Assembly: GCA_002381645.1 (NCBI GenBank)
Contig: DFXE01000010.1
Span: forward strand, 98,661 to 162,660
From: Bacteroidales bacterium UBA4116
Lineage (GTDB): Bacteria > Bacteroidota > Bacteroidia > Bacteroidales > Tannerellaceae
DNA length: 64,000 nt
Direction of reading: 5' to 3'
The first letter of the stretch is position 1, and each line of letters begins with the position of its first letter. Below, piece after piece: positions 9,400 through 18,505 of this stretch. The position numbers were made by a program, and so were the translations under genes. Below the pieces are notes generated by a model that searched no databases, had not been told where the DNA came from, and saw only the letters and a list, made by a program, of their open reading frames with translations.

Positions 9400-9426
9400 T
9401 AAACAAGTGTTTAGAACAAATGTTTA
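9400..9426. promoter_or_regulatory. putative TetR operator pair
   Basis: TAAACAAGTGTTTA (9400-9413) is a perfect 14-bp palindrome around a 2-bp centre. A second, imperfect copy AGAACAAATGTTTA (9413-9426) abuts it and covers the ATG of the regulator. The same core recurs at 10061-10076 ahead of the activase gene. Placement between the -7 box and the start codon fits autorepression; binding is inferred. Confidence 0.55.
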
Positions 9427-10040
9427 ACAAAGAACAAACCTACCCGGAAGTAAAACAGCGTATTCTTGATGTTGCGCGTGACCTGTTTATCAAAAACGGA
9501 TACAAAAGCACCAGTATACGTGATATTGCGACAGCTTCGGAAACGAATGTAGCAATGGTGAATTATTACTTCCGTTCCAAATATAATTTATTCGAGATTA
9601 TTTTTGAAGAGGCCTTCCTGCATTTGCAGGAAAAGATATTTACCACACTAATGTCTGATCTTCCTTTTTTCGAATTAGTGGAGACAGCTATTCATTCATA
9701 CTATGAAATGCTCCTGAAATATCCGCAGATCCCTGTATTTATACTAAATGAAATAAATCAGAATCCGGAACACTTATCGGCCAGGGTCCGCAAAATAGAT
9801 CCGTACGGAGTATTCATGCGGATGTCTGAACGCATCAGGGAAGAAGAAAAAAAAGGGACTATTAAGGAAACACCGCCGGTAGACTTCTTACTTAACGTAC
9901 TTTCTTTATGCGTTTTTCCTTTTATATTCAGAATATTAGGAATGAATGTGGCAAATGTATCACAGGAAGAATATACACAAATGATTAAGGATCATGAAAA
10001 ATATGTAGTTCAATTTGTAATTAACGCACTAAAAAAATAA
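9420..10040 (+). CDS. TetR/AcrR-family transcriptional regulator
   Basis: A 206-residue DNA-binding repressor-type protein. The N-terminal HTH is plain: VKQRILDVARDLFIKNGYKS, then TSIRDIATASETNVAMVNYY followed by FRSKYNLF. The rest is a helical ligand domain with no recognisable specificity. The frame is open back to 9255, but the upstream 55 codons run through the repeat and promoter region and look noncoding, so the ATG at 9420 is chosen, where the normal TetR N-terminus begins. The gene is followed within 53 bp by the activase gene on the same strand, with a perfect palindrome between them that matches the operator ahead of this gene. It probably controls itself and the activase. The inducer is unknown; an acyl-CoA or fatty-acid-like signal would fit the target but is a guess. 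Confidence 0.9.
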   Translation: MFNKEQTYPEVKQRILDVARDLFIKNGYKSTSIRDIATASETNVAMVNYYFRSKYNLFEIIFEEAFLHLQEKIFTTLMSDLPFFELVETAIHSYYEMLLKYPQIPVFILNEINQNPEHLSARVRKIDPYGVFMRMSERIREEEKKGTIKETPPVDFLLNVLSLCVFPFIFRILGMNVANVSQEEYTQMIKDHEKYVVQFVINALKK

Positions 10041-10060
10041 ATACTTTTTTTGCTTTTGTA

Positions 10061-10076
10061 TTAAACAATTGTTTAA
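10061..10076. promoter_or_regulatory. putative TetR operator ahead of the activase gene
   Basis: TTAAACAATTGTTTAA is a perfect 16-bp palindrome 16 bp before the activase ATG. It shares the AAACAA-TGTTT arms of the site in front of tetR. An AGGAGG-type ribosome binding site follows immediately (about 10079-10085). Confidence 0.55.
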
Positions 10077-10092
10077 TGAGGAGGAGTCTGTC

Positions 10093-13000
10093 ATGAAAGT
10101 CAAAAAGAATGTATGTAGAATCGGAGTCGATGCAGGTTCTACAACACTGAAATTAGTTATTCTAAACACTACGGATGAAGTTGTTTACAAAGTTTATCGA
10201 CGCCATAAAGCAAATATTAATAATGTATTTGCTGAAGAATTAAATACCATCATCAGGGAATTCCCCGATACTCTCTTTTCTTTACACATTACAGGGTCGG
10301 CCGGCATGGGTATTGCCGAACGGACAGGAATACCTTTCATTCAGGAAGTGGTTGCTTCAGTGGAAGTGGTGGAAAAGGTATATCCGGAAACACAGACCTT
10401 AATTGACCTGGGAGGGGAGGATGCTAAGATGGTTTTTTTCAAACCGGGACATCAACCGGATATTCGTATGAACGGCAGTTGTGCAGGTGGTACGGGTGCC
10501 TTTATTGACCAGATGGCAGATCTGATGAATATATCTGTTGAAGAGCTGGGGGATCTTGCCTTGAAGGGTGAAACCATTTATCCGGTAGCTTCCCGGTGTG
10601 GTGTATTTGCTAAAACAGATGTCCAGAACCTTATAAGCCGTAATATCAGGATGGCCGATATTGCTTTATCTATTTTATATACGGTGGCTTTGCAGAGTGT
10701 TACCTCATTGGCCAGGGGTATTGATATTGCTCCCAAGGTTCTGTGTATCGGGGGGCCATTGACGTTTATACCTGCTTTACGTCATGCTTTTAGAGAGGTT
10801 TTGGAGGTAAGTAAGGGTGATCTCATATTACCTGATCACAGCGAATATTTTCCGGCATGGGGAACTGCTTTACATTGTAAAGAGAAAACAGGGTTTTGCG
10901 ATTTAAGCTTGCTCATTGAGAAGCTTAATCAAACCGGAAATAAAAGGAAAGATACATTGCCACCTCTTTTTAAGAATGAACAGGATTATCTTTTATGGGA
11001 GAAAAACAGAAAGATCACCTGTCTGAAAAGAAGGGAGATTAAAGAAAAGGACGGCGAAATCAATTGTTTTTTAGGTATTGATTCAGGTTCAACTACTACC
11101 AAAATACTTATCATGGATGAAGAATCGCATATTCTTTATAATTTTTATGATAAGAATGAGGGTAATCCCCTGAAAAAAGTAATCGAGGGATTAAAACAGT
11201 TTTATACGGTAGCCGATGAAAAAGGTGTAAAAATAAATATATTATCGGGTGCAGCTACTGGATATGGCGAAGATCTGATCAAGTCGGCCTTAGGGCTTAA
11301 TTATGGTATCGTGGAAACGATGGCGCATCTTTTCGGGGCCCAGTATGTGGATCCTGAAGTATCATTCGTATTGGATATCGGCGGGCAGGATATGAAATCC
11401 ATCTTCATCGATAAGGGTATCATATCCAATATTGAGATCAATGAAGCTTGTTCATCGGGTTGCGGCTCGTTTTTGCAGAATTTCGCTTCTACCATGAATC
11501 TTGATATGGATGAGTTTACCCGTATCGCCTGCCTGGCCGGCGAACCTTCGGATTTAGGGTCGCGTTGTACGGTTTTTATGAATTCCAAGGTAAAGCAATC
11601 GCTTCGTGAGAATGCGGGTTTGGGAAATATTGCAGCCGGGCTGGCTTATTCGGTTATGAAAAATTGTCTTTTTAAGGTACTCAAAATGTCAAATTTGAAT
11701 CATTTAGGCGATCATATTGTAGTACAGGGGGGCACTTTCCGTAACGATGCCGTTTACAGGGCTTTGGAGTTATTATCCGGAAAATCGGTTAGTTCAACGG
11801 ATAGCCCTGAATTGATGGGGGCTTTTGGGGCGGCTTTATATGCCAGGAAGCAATGGCAATGTGAAAAGCCTAAACCTTCTTTTGCCGGCCGGGATGCCAT
11901 ACCGGACGTTAATTGTATTGAAACTAAGGAGCTACAGTGTAAAGGTTGTTCTAACCAATGCGCAGTGCTTCGTTTTCGCTTTGAAAACGGGAATATGTGT
12001 TATGCCGGAAATAAATGTGAAAAGGTATTCTTTAGTAAAAACGCTGCCGCCGTTAAAGGTTATAATGCTTTTGAATGGAAAAATCAGTTGTTGTTTGACC
12101 GACCGGTTGAGCGTACGGATATAGCTGAAGGTAAAAAGATTGGCATACCGCGTGTATTGAATATGTTTGAAAATTATCCTTTCTGGCATAGTTTGTTTAC
12201 CCATTGCGGATTTGAGGTTGTTCTATCGCCCGAATCTACCTATCCTCTTTATCAAAAAGGAGTTGGCAGCATCATGTCTGACAATATTTGTTTTCCGGCA
12301 AAGCTGGTTCATGGTCATATACTGGCTTTGGCCGACCAGCAGGTCGACCGGATATTTTACCCGATAGTACCGAAAGAAGAAAAAGAATTCAGGAATTCTT
12401 CCAATTGTTTTAACTGTCCGGTAGTGAGCGGTTATCCGGATGTAATTCGCAGCGCTATGGATCCTGAAGAACGGTATGGCATACCGTTTGATAAACCTGT
12501 TGTCACTTTTAGCAGTGATTATGCGTTGAAAAAGGCTTGTCATACATATCTGTCTTCATTAGGTGTATCAAAAGATATTTTTGACCGGGCTTTTGACCGG
12601 GCTATCCATGAAAGGGAATTGTTGAAAAAAGAACTGAGGGAGTCACAGGTTCAACGGCTGAACCGGGCAATATCAAACGGTGAGTGGGTATTTATTGTTG
12701 CCGGACGCCCGTATCATACCGATCCGTTGATTCACCAGAAGGCGGGGCAGATATTATCTGATCTGGGAGCACATGTTTTTACGGATGATATATTCCGCAA
12801 ACCTGAAAGCGAAGGCTTCGGTAAACTGAAAATTGTTTCCCAATGGTCGTATCCCAACAGGGTAGTACAGGCAGCGATGGAAGTTGCTAAACTTCCGCAA
12901 ACGGTTCAACTGATCCAATTGAACTCTTTCGGCTGCGGGCCGGATTCTTTTTTTATGGATGAGACAGGTGATATATTGAGACAAGCGGGGAAGAATCATA

Positions 13001-14343
13001 CGGTTTTACGTATTGATGAAATTGCAAGTTCAGGTTCGATACGCTTACGGTTGCGTTCACTTATTGAATCTTTGAAATCTTTGCCTGCGGATCAAAACCA
13101 CGGTATGGCTTCTTCTTATCAAACTCATGTTACTTCTTATACCAAGTCGGACCGGAAGAAAACCATACTTGTTCCCTGGTTTGCCGATTTTATTTCTCCT
13201 TTTATTCCGGTAGTGGCTGATTTAGCGGGTTACAAATTGGTTAATCTGCCGAAATCGTCAAAAGCTTCTGCAGATGCCGGCCTGAAGTACGGGAATAATG
13301 AAGTATGTTATCCGTCTACCCTGATATTAGGAGATATAATTACAGCATTACAATCAGGCGCATATGACCTCGACGAAATTGTGGTTGCTATTACCCAAAC
13401 TGGTGGGCAATGCAGGGCCACCAACTATTTGAGCCAGATAAAGAACGGATTGCAGAATGCCGGTTTCTCCCATATACCGGTGGTTGTTATTTCAACCGGC
13501 GAGGTTTTCCAAAATGAACAAAAAGCATTTAAAATGCCTGTAGGCAAATTTATTAATGTGCTTATATATGGCCTTTTATATGCTGACGCCTTACAAAAGA
13601 TGTACAGTTCGACGATTATCCGTGAAAAAAAGAAAGGAGAGACACAGGCTTTGTTTGATTTTTATATTGAACAGGCTATGGATGCCGTAAGGAAAAATAG
13701 TTATAAAACTATCCTTAAATTGATGGAACAGGCCGTTGCCGATTTCAACCAGATCCCTGTGCATGACCGTGCGTTTACTAAAATAGGGTTGATAGGGGAA
13801 ATCTTTGTCAAGTATAATAATTACGGACAGGCGCATATTACCGAATGGTTACGTTCCAAGGGTATGGAAGTGGTAACTCCGCCTATCCTTGATTTTCTTA
13901 TGCAATACTTTGTAAACAGCGAAATAAATATTCAGAATAAAATCCAGGGTAATAGCTTATTGAAGAAATTATTGCGTCCTGCTTTATTAACGTTTATGAA
14001 CAGACGGATTCATGCGATAGAGTCTATTATGGAAAACTACCGTTTTTATGAACCGTCCGAATCCATTTTTACGAAGGCAAAATACGCGGAAGAAATTCTC
14101 GATCTTTCCAATCAGTTTGGTGAAGGCTGGACAATAGCAGCAGAAATAGCTGTCTATGCCCGCCATGGCATAAACAGGGTGGTATGTATACAGCCTTTCG
14201 GATGTATTGCCAATCATATTGTAGCCAAAGGAATAGAAAAAAGAATAAAGAAATTTTATCCGGATATGAATTTGTTATATCTCGATATTGACGGAGGTAT
14301 GGCTGAAGTAAATCTGCAAAACAGGCTTCATTTTATCTTATAA
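10093..14343 (+). CDS. acyl-CoA dehydratase activase-like protein with two ASKHA domains
   Basis: A 1416-residue protein related to activators of 2-hydroxyacyl-CoA dehydratases and benzoyl-CoA reductases. Two BcrAD/BadFG-type ASKHA ATPase domains lie in tandem: the first (about residues 8-280) with GVDAGSTTLKLV, NGSCAGGTGAFIDQ and SRCGVFAKTDV; the second (about 320-590) with GIDSGSTTTKILI, NEACSSGCGSF and SRCTVFMNSKV. In characterised activators the Cys in each of these last two motifs binds a shared [4Fe-4S] cluster. A cysteine-containing DUF2229-like region follows (about 690-900), then a C-terminal part resembling the dehydratase B-type subunit. The track start (TTG, 10069) is rejected for the ATG at 10093, which has an AGGAGG ribosome site. 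No dehydratase genes are adjacent. The reaction of this long form is not established, and its partner is unknown here. Confidence 0.85.
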   Translation: MKVKKNVCRIGVDAGSTTLKLVILNTTDEVVYKVYRRHKANINNVFAEELNTIIREFPDTLFSLHITGSAGMGIAERTGIPFIQEVVASVEVVEKVYPETQTLIDLGGEDAKMVFFKPGHQPDIRMNGSCAGGTGAFIDQMADLMNISVEELGDLALKGETIYPVASRCGVFAKTDVQNLISRNIRMADIALSILYTVALQSVTSLARGIDIAPKVLCIGGPLTFIPALRHAFREVLEVSKGDLILPDHSEYFPAWGTALHCKEKTGFCDLSLLIEKLNQTGNKRKDTLPPLFKNEQDYLLWEKNRKITCLKRREIKEKDGEINCFLGIDSGSTTTKILIMDEESHILYNFYDKNEGNPLKKVIEGLKQFYTVADEKGVKINILSGAATGYGEDLIKSALGLNYGIVETMAHLFGAQYVDPEVSFVLDIGGQDMKSIFIDKGIISNIEINEACSSGCGSFLQNFASTMNLDMDEFTRIACLAGEPSDLGSRCTVFMNSKVKQSLRENAGLGNIAAGLAYSVMKNCLFKVLKMSNLNHLGDHIVVQGGTFRNDAVYRALELLSGKSVSSTDSPELMGAFGAALYARKQWQCEKPKPSFAGRDAIPDVNCIETKELQCKGCSNQCAVLRFRFENGNMCYAGNKCEKVFFSKNAAAVKGYNAFEWKNQLLFDRPVERTDIAEGKKIGIPRVLNMFENYPFWHSLFTHCGFEVVLSPESTYPLYQKGVGSIMSDNICFPAKLVHGHILALADQQVDRIFYPIVPKEEKEFRNSSNCFNCPVVSGYPDVIRSAMDPEERYGIPFDKPVVTFSSDYALKKACHTYLSSLGVSKDIFDRAFDRAIHERELLKKELRESQVQRLNRAISNGEWVFIVAGRPYHTDPLIHQKAGQILSDLGAHVFTDDIFRKPESEGFGKLKIVSQWSYPNRVVQAAMEVAKLPQTVQLIQLNSFGCGPDSFFMDETGDILRQAGKNHTVLRIDEIASSGSIRLRLRSLIESLKSLPADQNHGMASSYQTHVTSYTKSDRKKTILVPWFADFISPFIPVVADLAGYKLVNLPKSSKASADAGLKYGNNEVCYPSTLILGDIITALQSGAYDLDEIVVAITQTGGQCRATNYLSQIKNGLQNAGFSHIPVVVISTGEVFQNEQKAFKMPVGKFINVLIYGLLYADALQKMYSSTIIREKKKGETQALFDFYIEQAMDAVRKNSYKTILKLMEQAVADFNQIPVHDRAFTKIGLIGEIFVKYNNYGQAHITEWLRSKGMEVVTPPILDFLMQYFVNSEINIQNKIQGNSLLKKLLRPALLTFMNRRIHAIESIMENYRFYEPSESIFTKAKYAEEILDLSNQFGEGWTIAAEIAVYARHGINRVVCIQPFGCIANHIVAKGIEKRIKKFYPDMNLLYLDIDGGMAEVNLQNRLHFIL

Positions 14344-14400
14344 ATCCAATACTTATATCAGAGTATATAAAATACGGATGGAAATATTCAGGTAGTTATA

Positions 14401-14434
14401 AAAGGTGTATCACATATTTTTGAGATACACCTTT
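14401..14434. terminator. bidirectional terminator between activase and ABC exporter genes
   Basis: A perfect 11-bp stem (AAAGGTGTATC at 14401-14411 with GATACACCTTT at 14424-14434) has a 12-base loop. It sits between convergent genes, so it can serve both. Confidence 0.75.
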
Positions 14435-14435
14435 A

Positions 14436-14453
14436 TTTACAATTGTTTAATCT
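14436..14453. repeat. 18-bp sequence shared with 9226-9243
   Basis: TTTACAATTGTTTAATCT occurs identically at 9226-9243 (before tetR) and here, across the stop codon of the ABC exporter gene. It contains the ACAATTGTTTAA half of the operator-like palindrome at 10061-10076. The pair flanks the tetR-activase unit. TTGTTTAA alone also occurs elsewhere in the window, so chance in AT-rich DNA is possible. Confidence 0.35.
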
Positions 14454-16237
14454 GCTTCTTCCAATGTCTTTGATATTTTGTCGATATTCAGGCTGCGTGC
14501 CATAGCATCGAAAATTTCTTTGTAAGTACCTTCATGACGGTATAATTCTTCATGAGTTCCTGACTCGACCACTCGTCCTTCTTTCATTACATAAATGCAA
14601 TTGGAGTCTATAATTTGAGAGATACTGTGTGAGATAATGATAACGGTGCGGTCTTTTTTTATGGCATCCAGGCTGTTCTTTATTTGTTCGGTAGAAATGG
14701 CATCCAAACTTGCTGTAGGTTCGTCGAGAAATATGATCGGCGGATTTTTCAGAAACATCCTGGCTATGGCGATCTTTTGCTGCTGCCCGCCGGAGAGCGA
14801 CAGGGCTGACGTCTCATATTGATGGGGTAACGACATGATCTGGTCGTGGATATAAGATTTTTTTGCGGCTTCGACTACTTCTTTGTGTGTTGCGTCGGGT
14901 TTACCATACCGTATATTTTCACCGATCGTTCCGTTAAAAATATGGTTTTTTTGTAATACCAACCCGATATGTTCCCGTAAGTATGTCGTATCGTATCGGG
15001 ATAAAGAGACACCATCCAGTAATATTTCTCCCGAATCGGGATGGTAAAATTTGTCCAGCAGATTGATCAGGGTACTTTTGCCTGCTCCCGATAGACCGAC
15101 CAAAGCCGTTATTTTATTAGGAGATATCTCCATGTTTATATTATGCAAAGTAGGTTCTTTATTATCGGGGTAAGTAAAATTGACACTTTTCAATTCGAAA
15201 TTTCCTTTTATGGCAGTAGGGCGGTAATCGCCCGATTGTTCAATCTGGTGATCGGCTTTTAATATGTCAAAAAATCCTTCAGAGTAGATCAGTGCGTCGT
15301 TCATCTGATCATAAATCCGGTGTAGCTGTCGGATAGGAGCGGAGACATTGTTGAACAGCATGATATGGAACATTATTGCTCCTATCGTCATTTGTCCGGA
15401 TAAAACAAGGTATGCGGTAAGGATTATGATTATAACAATGCCGATTTGCTCGATAAAGCTTTTCAAACCGTCGAAGATGAAACTTATTTTGCGGGTTTTC
15501 ATCTGTGTGCTTGTCAGGTCGTTCTGCAAGCCTAATTGTTTTTCACCTTCAATATTTTCGCGTATAAAAGATTTTATTACCATAATGGAATCCAGTATTC
15601 CCAGTATTCCCTGGCTTTTGTTTTCCCTTAACTCGCGTATTTGCCGCCTCGAACCGCTTAACCGTTGCGCCTGAACCATACTAACATAAAAATAAACCGG
15701 CACGATGCACAAGCCCACTAACCCGACATAAAAATTGGCATTGAACATCATGATTAATGCCACTATAGAATTGGCAAAGAGGGGTAGGATATCAATAAAG
15801 AAATTTTGAACCATACGCGTAATACTCTCTACTCCACGGTCAATACGTGTCTGAAGTTTTCCGGATTGATTGGTTCCCGAACTGAAAAAAGCAAGTTTGT
15901 AGGTCAGCACTTTTTCAATAACGGTTTGGGCTAAATCACGGGAAACGTAGATTCGAAGTTTCTCTCCATAATATTTTTGTCCGAATTGAATAAAAAGATT
16001 AAGCACTTCCTTCGAAATCAGGATAACAGTGATTATGGTAAGTATGTGTATCCCGTCTGCAAGACCTTTGTGCTCATAAAGTAATGCGCTTATTTCGTCC
16101 ACCGTATATCTTAATACCCAGGCGTTGACCTGTGCGGCAAACGAACCTATTAATGTCAGCAGAAGTGTAAATACTACCAGCCAACGGTAAGGTTTTACAT
16201 AAGGTGATATGTTTTTGAATAACTGAAGCAGCGACAT
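14447..16237 (-). CDS. ABC transporter, fused permease/ATPase exporter
   Basis: A 596-residue half-transporter of the ABC exporter (MsbA/MDR-like) class, expected to work as a homodimer in the inner membrane. An N-terminal six-helix transmembrane domain (about residues 15-320) precedes the nucleotide-binding domain: Walker A GLSGAGKST near residue 382, signature LSGGQQQKIAIARMFL near 483, Walker B IIFLDEPTASLD and H-loop IIISHS. The substrate cannot be read from the sequence; lipid, peptide or drug are all possible. It is convergent with the activase gene, separated by a shared hairpin terminator. It lies downstream of the uronate operon on the same strand, but 129 bp and a hairpin separate them, so co-transcription is unlikely. 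Confidence 0.9.
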   Translation of the reverse strand: MSLLQLFKNISPYVKPYRWLVVFTLLLTLIGSFAAQVNAWVLRYTVDEISALLYEHKGLADGIHILTIITVILISKEVLNLFIQFGQKYYGEKLRIYVSRDLAQTVIEKVLTYKLAFFSSGTNQSGKLQTRIDRGVESITRMVQNFFIDILPLFANSIVALIMMFNANFYVGLVGLCIVPVYFYVSMVQAQRLSGSRRQIRELRENKSQGILGILDSIMVIKSFIRENIEGEKQLGLQNDLTSTQMKTRKISFIFDGLKSFIEQIGIVIIIILTAYLVLSGQMTIGAIMFHIMLFNNVSAPIRQLHRIYDQMNDALIYSEGFFDILKADHQIEQSGDYRPTAIKGNFELKSVNFTYPDNKEPTLHNINMEISPNKITALVGLSGAGKSTLINLLDKFYHPDSGEILLDGVSLSRYDTTYLREHIGLVLQKNHIFNGTIGENIRYGKPDATHKEVVEAAKKSYIHDQIMSLPHQYETSALSLSGGQQQKIAIARMFLKNPPIIFLDEPTASLDAISTEQIKNSLDAIKKDRTVIIISHSISQIIDSNCIYVMKEGRVVESGTHEELYRHEGTYKEIFDAMARSLNIDKISKTLEEAD

Positions 16238-16288
16238 CTTTTCATTCTATATTTATTTAACAAGGACAGGTGGTATTTGTTTATTGAA

Positions 16289-16316
16289 ATAGCCCTGTGT
16301 GTAAACACAAGGCTAT
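16289..16316 (-). terminator. hairpin after the uronate operon
   Basis: A 12-bp stem (16289-16300 with 16305-16316) has a GTAA loop. The single mismatch on the plus strand is a G-U pair on the minus strand, so it fits termination of the uronate operon. The following T tract is short. Confidence 0.5.
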
Positions 16317-16366
16317 TGATATATTACCGCCATGCGGCATTCATTATACTGTTTTGAATAGTTGGT

Positions 16367-17830
16367 TTATTTTATGATTATCGGCTGGTACTTCGGAACT
16401 AAAATTTTCATGATACTCCAACCGATCAAGTATGCTACGGCACAAATGGAAAAGATGATGAAATAACCTGCGTCGATGCCTTCAAATCCCATAAAATTGA
16501 GATTGGTTTTAATGGAAAAATCGAACAGTTTTCCAGAACTGAAATTGATCAGCATGGAACTAAACCCTCCTGCCATTCCTCCGATACCTGTAATGGTAGC
16601 AATGGCCGATTTAGGAAACATATCGCCTACGGTAGAGAAAATATTGGCCGACCATGCCTGATGTGCAGCACAGGCTATACCGATAATTACAACGGGAATC
16701 CAGTAAGATATATGTCCTAATGGCTGGGCAAACAAGGCGAGAAGTGGAAAGAAAGCAAAGATCAGCATGGCTCTCATACGCCCTTCGTACGGGTTCATTC
16801 CTTTTTTGTCGACAAAATAGGTTGGCAGCCATCCCCCGATAAGCGACAGCATTGTTATCCCATACAGAACAAAGATAGCTGCCTGCGCTTTGGGATCGGA
16901 CGAAGGCATATTATAAACCGAGCTCAAATAGGCAGGTGCCCAAAAGAGATAAAACCACCAAACGCCATCGGTCATAAATTTGCCTAACACAAATGCCCAG
17001 GTTTGTTTAAATTTAAAACAATCTGCAAATGACAGTTTTGTATGCTGCGCTTTTTCTACTTTTTCTTCAATTGGATTATGTGATTCTTCATCCTGTTGTA
17101 TATAGGCTAATTCCGCAGCATTCACTTTTGGATGAACTTCGGGTTTATGGTAGATGAATACCCAGAATCCCATCCATACAAAGCCAAGCGCACCAATGAG
17201 TATGAATGACATTTCCCAACCGTAATGTTTGGCTATTAAAGGAATTGTAAGCGGGGCTAATAAGGCGCCTATCTGAGCGCCCGCGTTGAACAGGCTGGTT
17301 GCGAATCCCCTGTCTTTTTTGGGGAAAAATTCTGCTGTGGCTTTAATGGCTGCCGGAAAATTGCCGGCTTCCCCCATAGCAAGAACCAAACGGGCAAAGA
17401 TGAAAAGCATAACGCTGACATTGATTACCTTACCTATATCACCTACTTTGGAAATTGCATCACGGGCCCCTTCAAAACTGACAAACCAGTTCCCTGTCAG
17501 GATACCCGAAGTTGCTATCCCGCAAAAAGCATGCAGGCAGGCTCCGAACGACCAGATGCCGATGGCCCAAAGAAATCCTTTTTTGGTATCCAGCCGGTCG
17601 ACAAAACGTCCGGCAAACAACATGCATAAAGCATAAAAACCCGAAAAGAAGGTAGTGATGTAGCCATAATGCGTATTGGTCCAATGGAACTCGGGAGCAA
17701 TAAAGTCCATCCAGGTAAGCGACAGTACCTGACGGTCGAGGTAATTAATTGTTGTAGCAAAGAAGAGCATGAGGCATATTACCCACCGGTAACTGGTCAT
17801 TTTCTTCGGATTCTGTGATGTAGTGTTCAT
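16367..17830 (-). CDS. MFS hexuronate transporter (ExuT-like)
   Basis: A 487-residue major facilitator of the anion:cation symporter type, probably importing glucuronate or galacturonate. About 12 hydrophobic segments are visible. The N-terminus YRWVICLMLFFATTINYLDR with INYLDRQ is characteristic of the ExuT/GudP group, as is the charged loop after helix 2 (GRFVDRLDTKKGF). The start at 17830 is chosen because its ATG overlaps the eda stop codon as ATGA, typical of translational coupling; an upstream in-frame extension to 17896 would run into eda. It is the last gene of uxaC-kdgK-eda-transporter. Substrate is inferred from the operon. Confidence 0.88.
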   Translation of the reverse strand: MNTTSQNPKKMTSYRWVICLMLFFATTINYLDRQVLSLTWMDFIAPEFHWTNTHYGYITTFFSGFYALCMLFAGRFVDRLDTKKGFLWAIGIWSFGACLHAFCGIATSGILTGNWFVSFEGARDAISKVGDIGKVINVSVMLFIFARLVLAMGEAGNFPAAIKATAEFFPKKDRGFATSLFNAGAQIGALLAPLTIPLIAKHYGWEMSFILIGALGFVWMGFWVFIYHKPEVHPKVNAAELAYIQQDEESHNPIEEKVEKAQHTKLSFADCFKFKQTWAFVLGKFMTDGVWWFYLFWAPAYLSSVYNMPSSDPKAQAAIFVLYGITMLSLIGGWLPTYFVDKKGMNPYEGRMRAMLIFAFFPLLALFAQPLGHISYWIPVVIIGIACAAHQAWSANIFSTVGDMFPKSAIATITGIGGMAGGFSSMLINFSSGKLFDFSIKTNLNFMGFEGIDAGYFIIFSICAVAYLIGWSIMKILVPKYQPIIIK

Positions 17831-18504
17831 GTGTTTGTACGGATATTTTCGATAATAGCTAATGATGATTGACAAAGTGATGTGATTGTATCCCAATCTT
17901 TGGATTCTATAATTGCTTTAGGAAATAATTTGGATCCCATACCTACGCATGTTACGCCTGCTTTTATCCAGGCCGTAAGGTTTTCTTCCGTAGGTTCTAC
18001 GGCGCCTGTTACCATGATTTGCGACCAGGGCAGGGGAGCTTTTATGTTTTGCACAAACGAGGGTCCACCCACATTTCCGGCAGGAAATATTTTACAAATA
18101 TCGCATCCACTTTCGTGGGCGTTACCAATTTCAGTAACCGATCCGCATCCCGGAATATAAGGAACCAGACGGCGGTTACATATTTTTGCTATTTCTGGAT
18201 TGAAATAAGGACCGACAACGAAGTTTGCCCCCAACTGCATAAATAAAGCCGCAGTGGAAGGGTCGACAACGGAACCGATTCCCAATATCATTTCCGGACA
18301 TTCTTTTTTTGTGTATTTTACCAATCCGGCAAATACATCCTGTGCAAAATCGCCTCTGTTTGTAAATTCAAAAGCGCGTACGCCTCCCTTATAGCATGCT
18401 TTGACCACCTGACATGCTGTTTCGGTATCCTTATGGTAAAATACCGGAACCATACAGGTAGATACCAGGGTCTGCAGAACTTGTAATTTGTTGAATTGTG
18501 CCAT
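17827..18504 (-). CDS. eda: KDPG aldolase (2-keto-3-deoxy-6-phosphogluconate aldolase)
   Basis: It cleaves KDPG to pyruvate and glyceraldehyde 3-phosphate. The TIM-barrel class I aldolase landmarks are present: the Glu in AFEFTNRG, GIGSVVDP, and the Schiff-base Lys in CDICKIFPAG, followed by GAVEPTEENL and the phosphate-binding GMGSKLF. Length 225 residues is normal. It sits 1 bp after kdgK and overlaps the transporter gene by 4 bp, so these genes are tightly coupled. Confidence 0.94.
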   Translation of the reverse strand: MAQFNKLQVLQTLVSTCMVPVFYHKDTETACQVVKACYKGGVRAFEFTNRGDFAQDVFAGLVKYTKKECPEMILGIGSVVDPSTAALFMQLGANFVVGPYFNPEIAKICNRRLVPYIPGCGSVTEIGNAHESGCDICKIFPAGNVGGPSFVQNIKAPLPWSQIMVTGAVEPTEENLTAWIKAGVTCVGMGSKLFPKAIIESKDWDTITSLCQSSLAIIENIRTNT

Positions 18505-18505
18505 A

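Noticed and set aside
9255..9419. N-terminal extension of the TetR-type regulator
   Set aside because: It would cover the inverted repeat, the -7 box and the operators, and it has no TetR-like content. The HTH begins normally from the ATG at 9420.
10069..10092. TTG start for the activase
   Set aside because: It lies inside the palindromic operator and lacks a ribosome site; the ATG at 10093 has an AGGAGG element upstream.
14447..16237. The ABC exporter as a member of the TetR regulon
   Set aside because: It is convergent with the activase; its only operator-like sequence is at its 3' end and no palindrome was found near its start.
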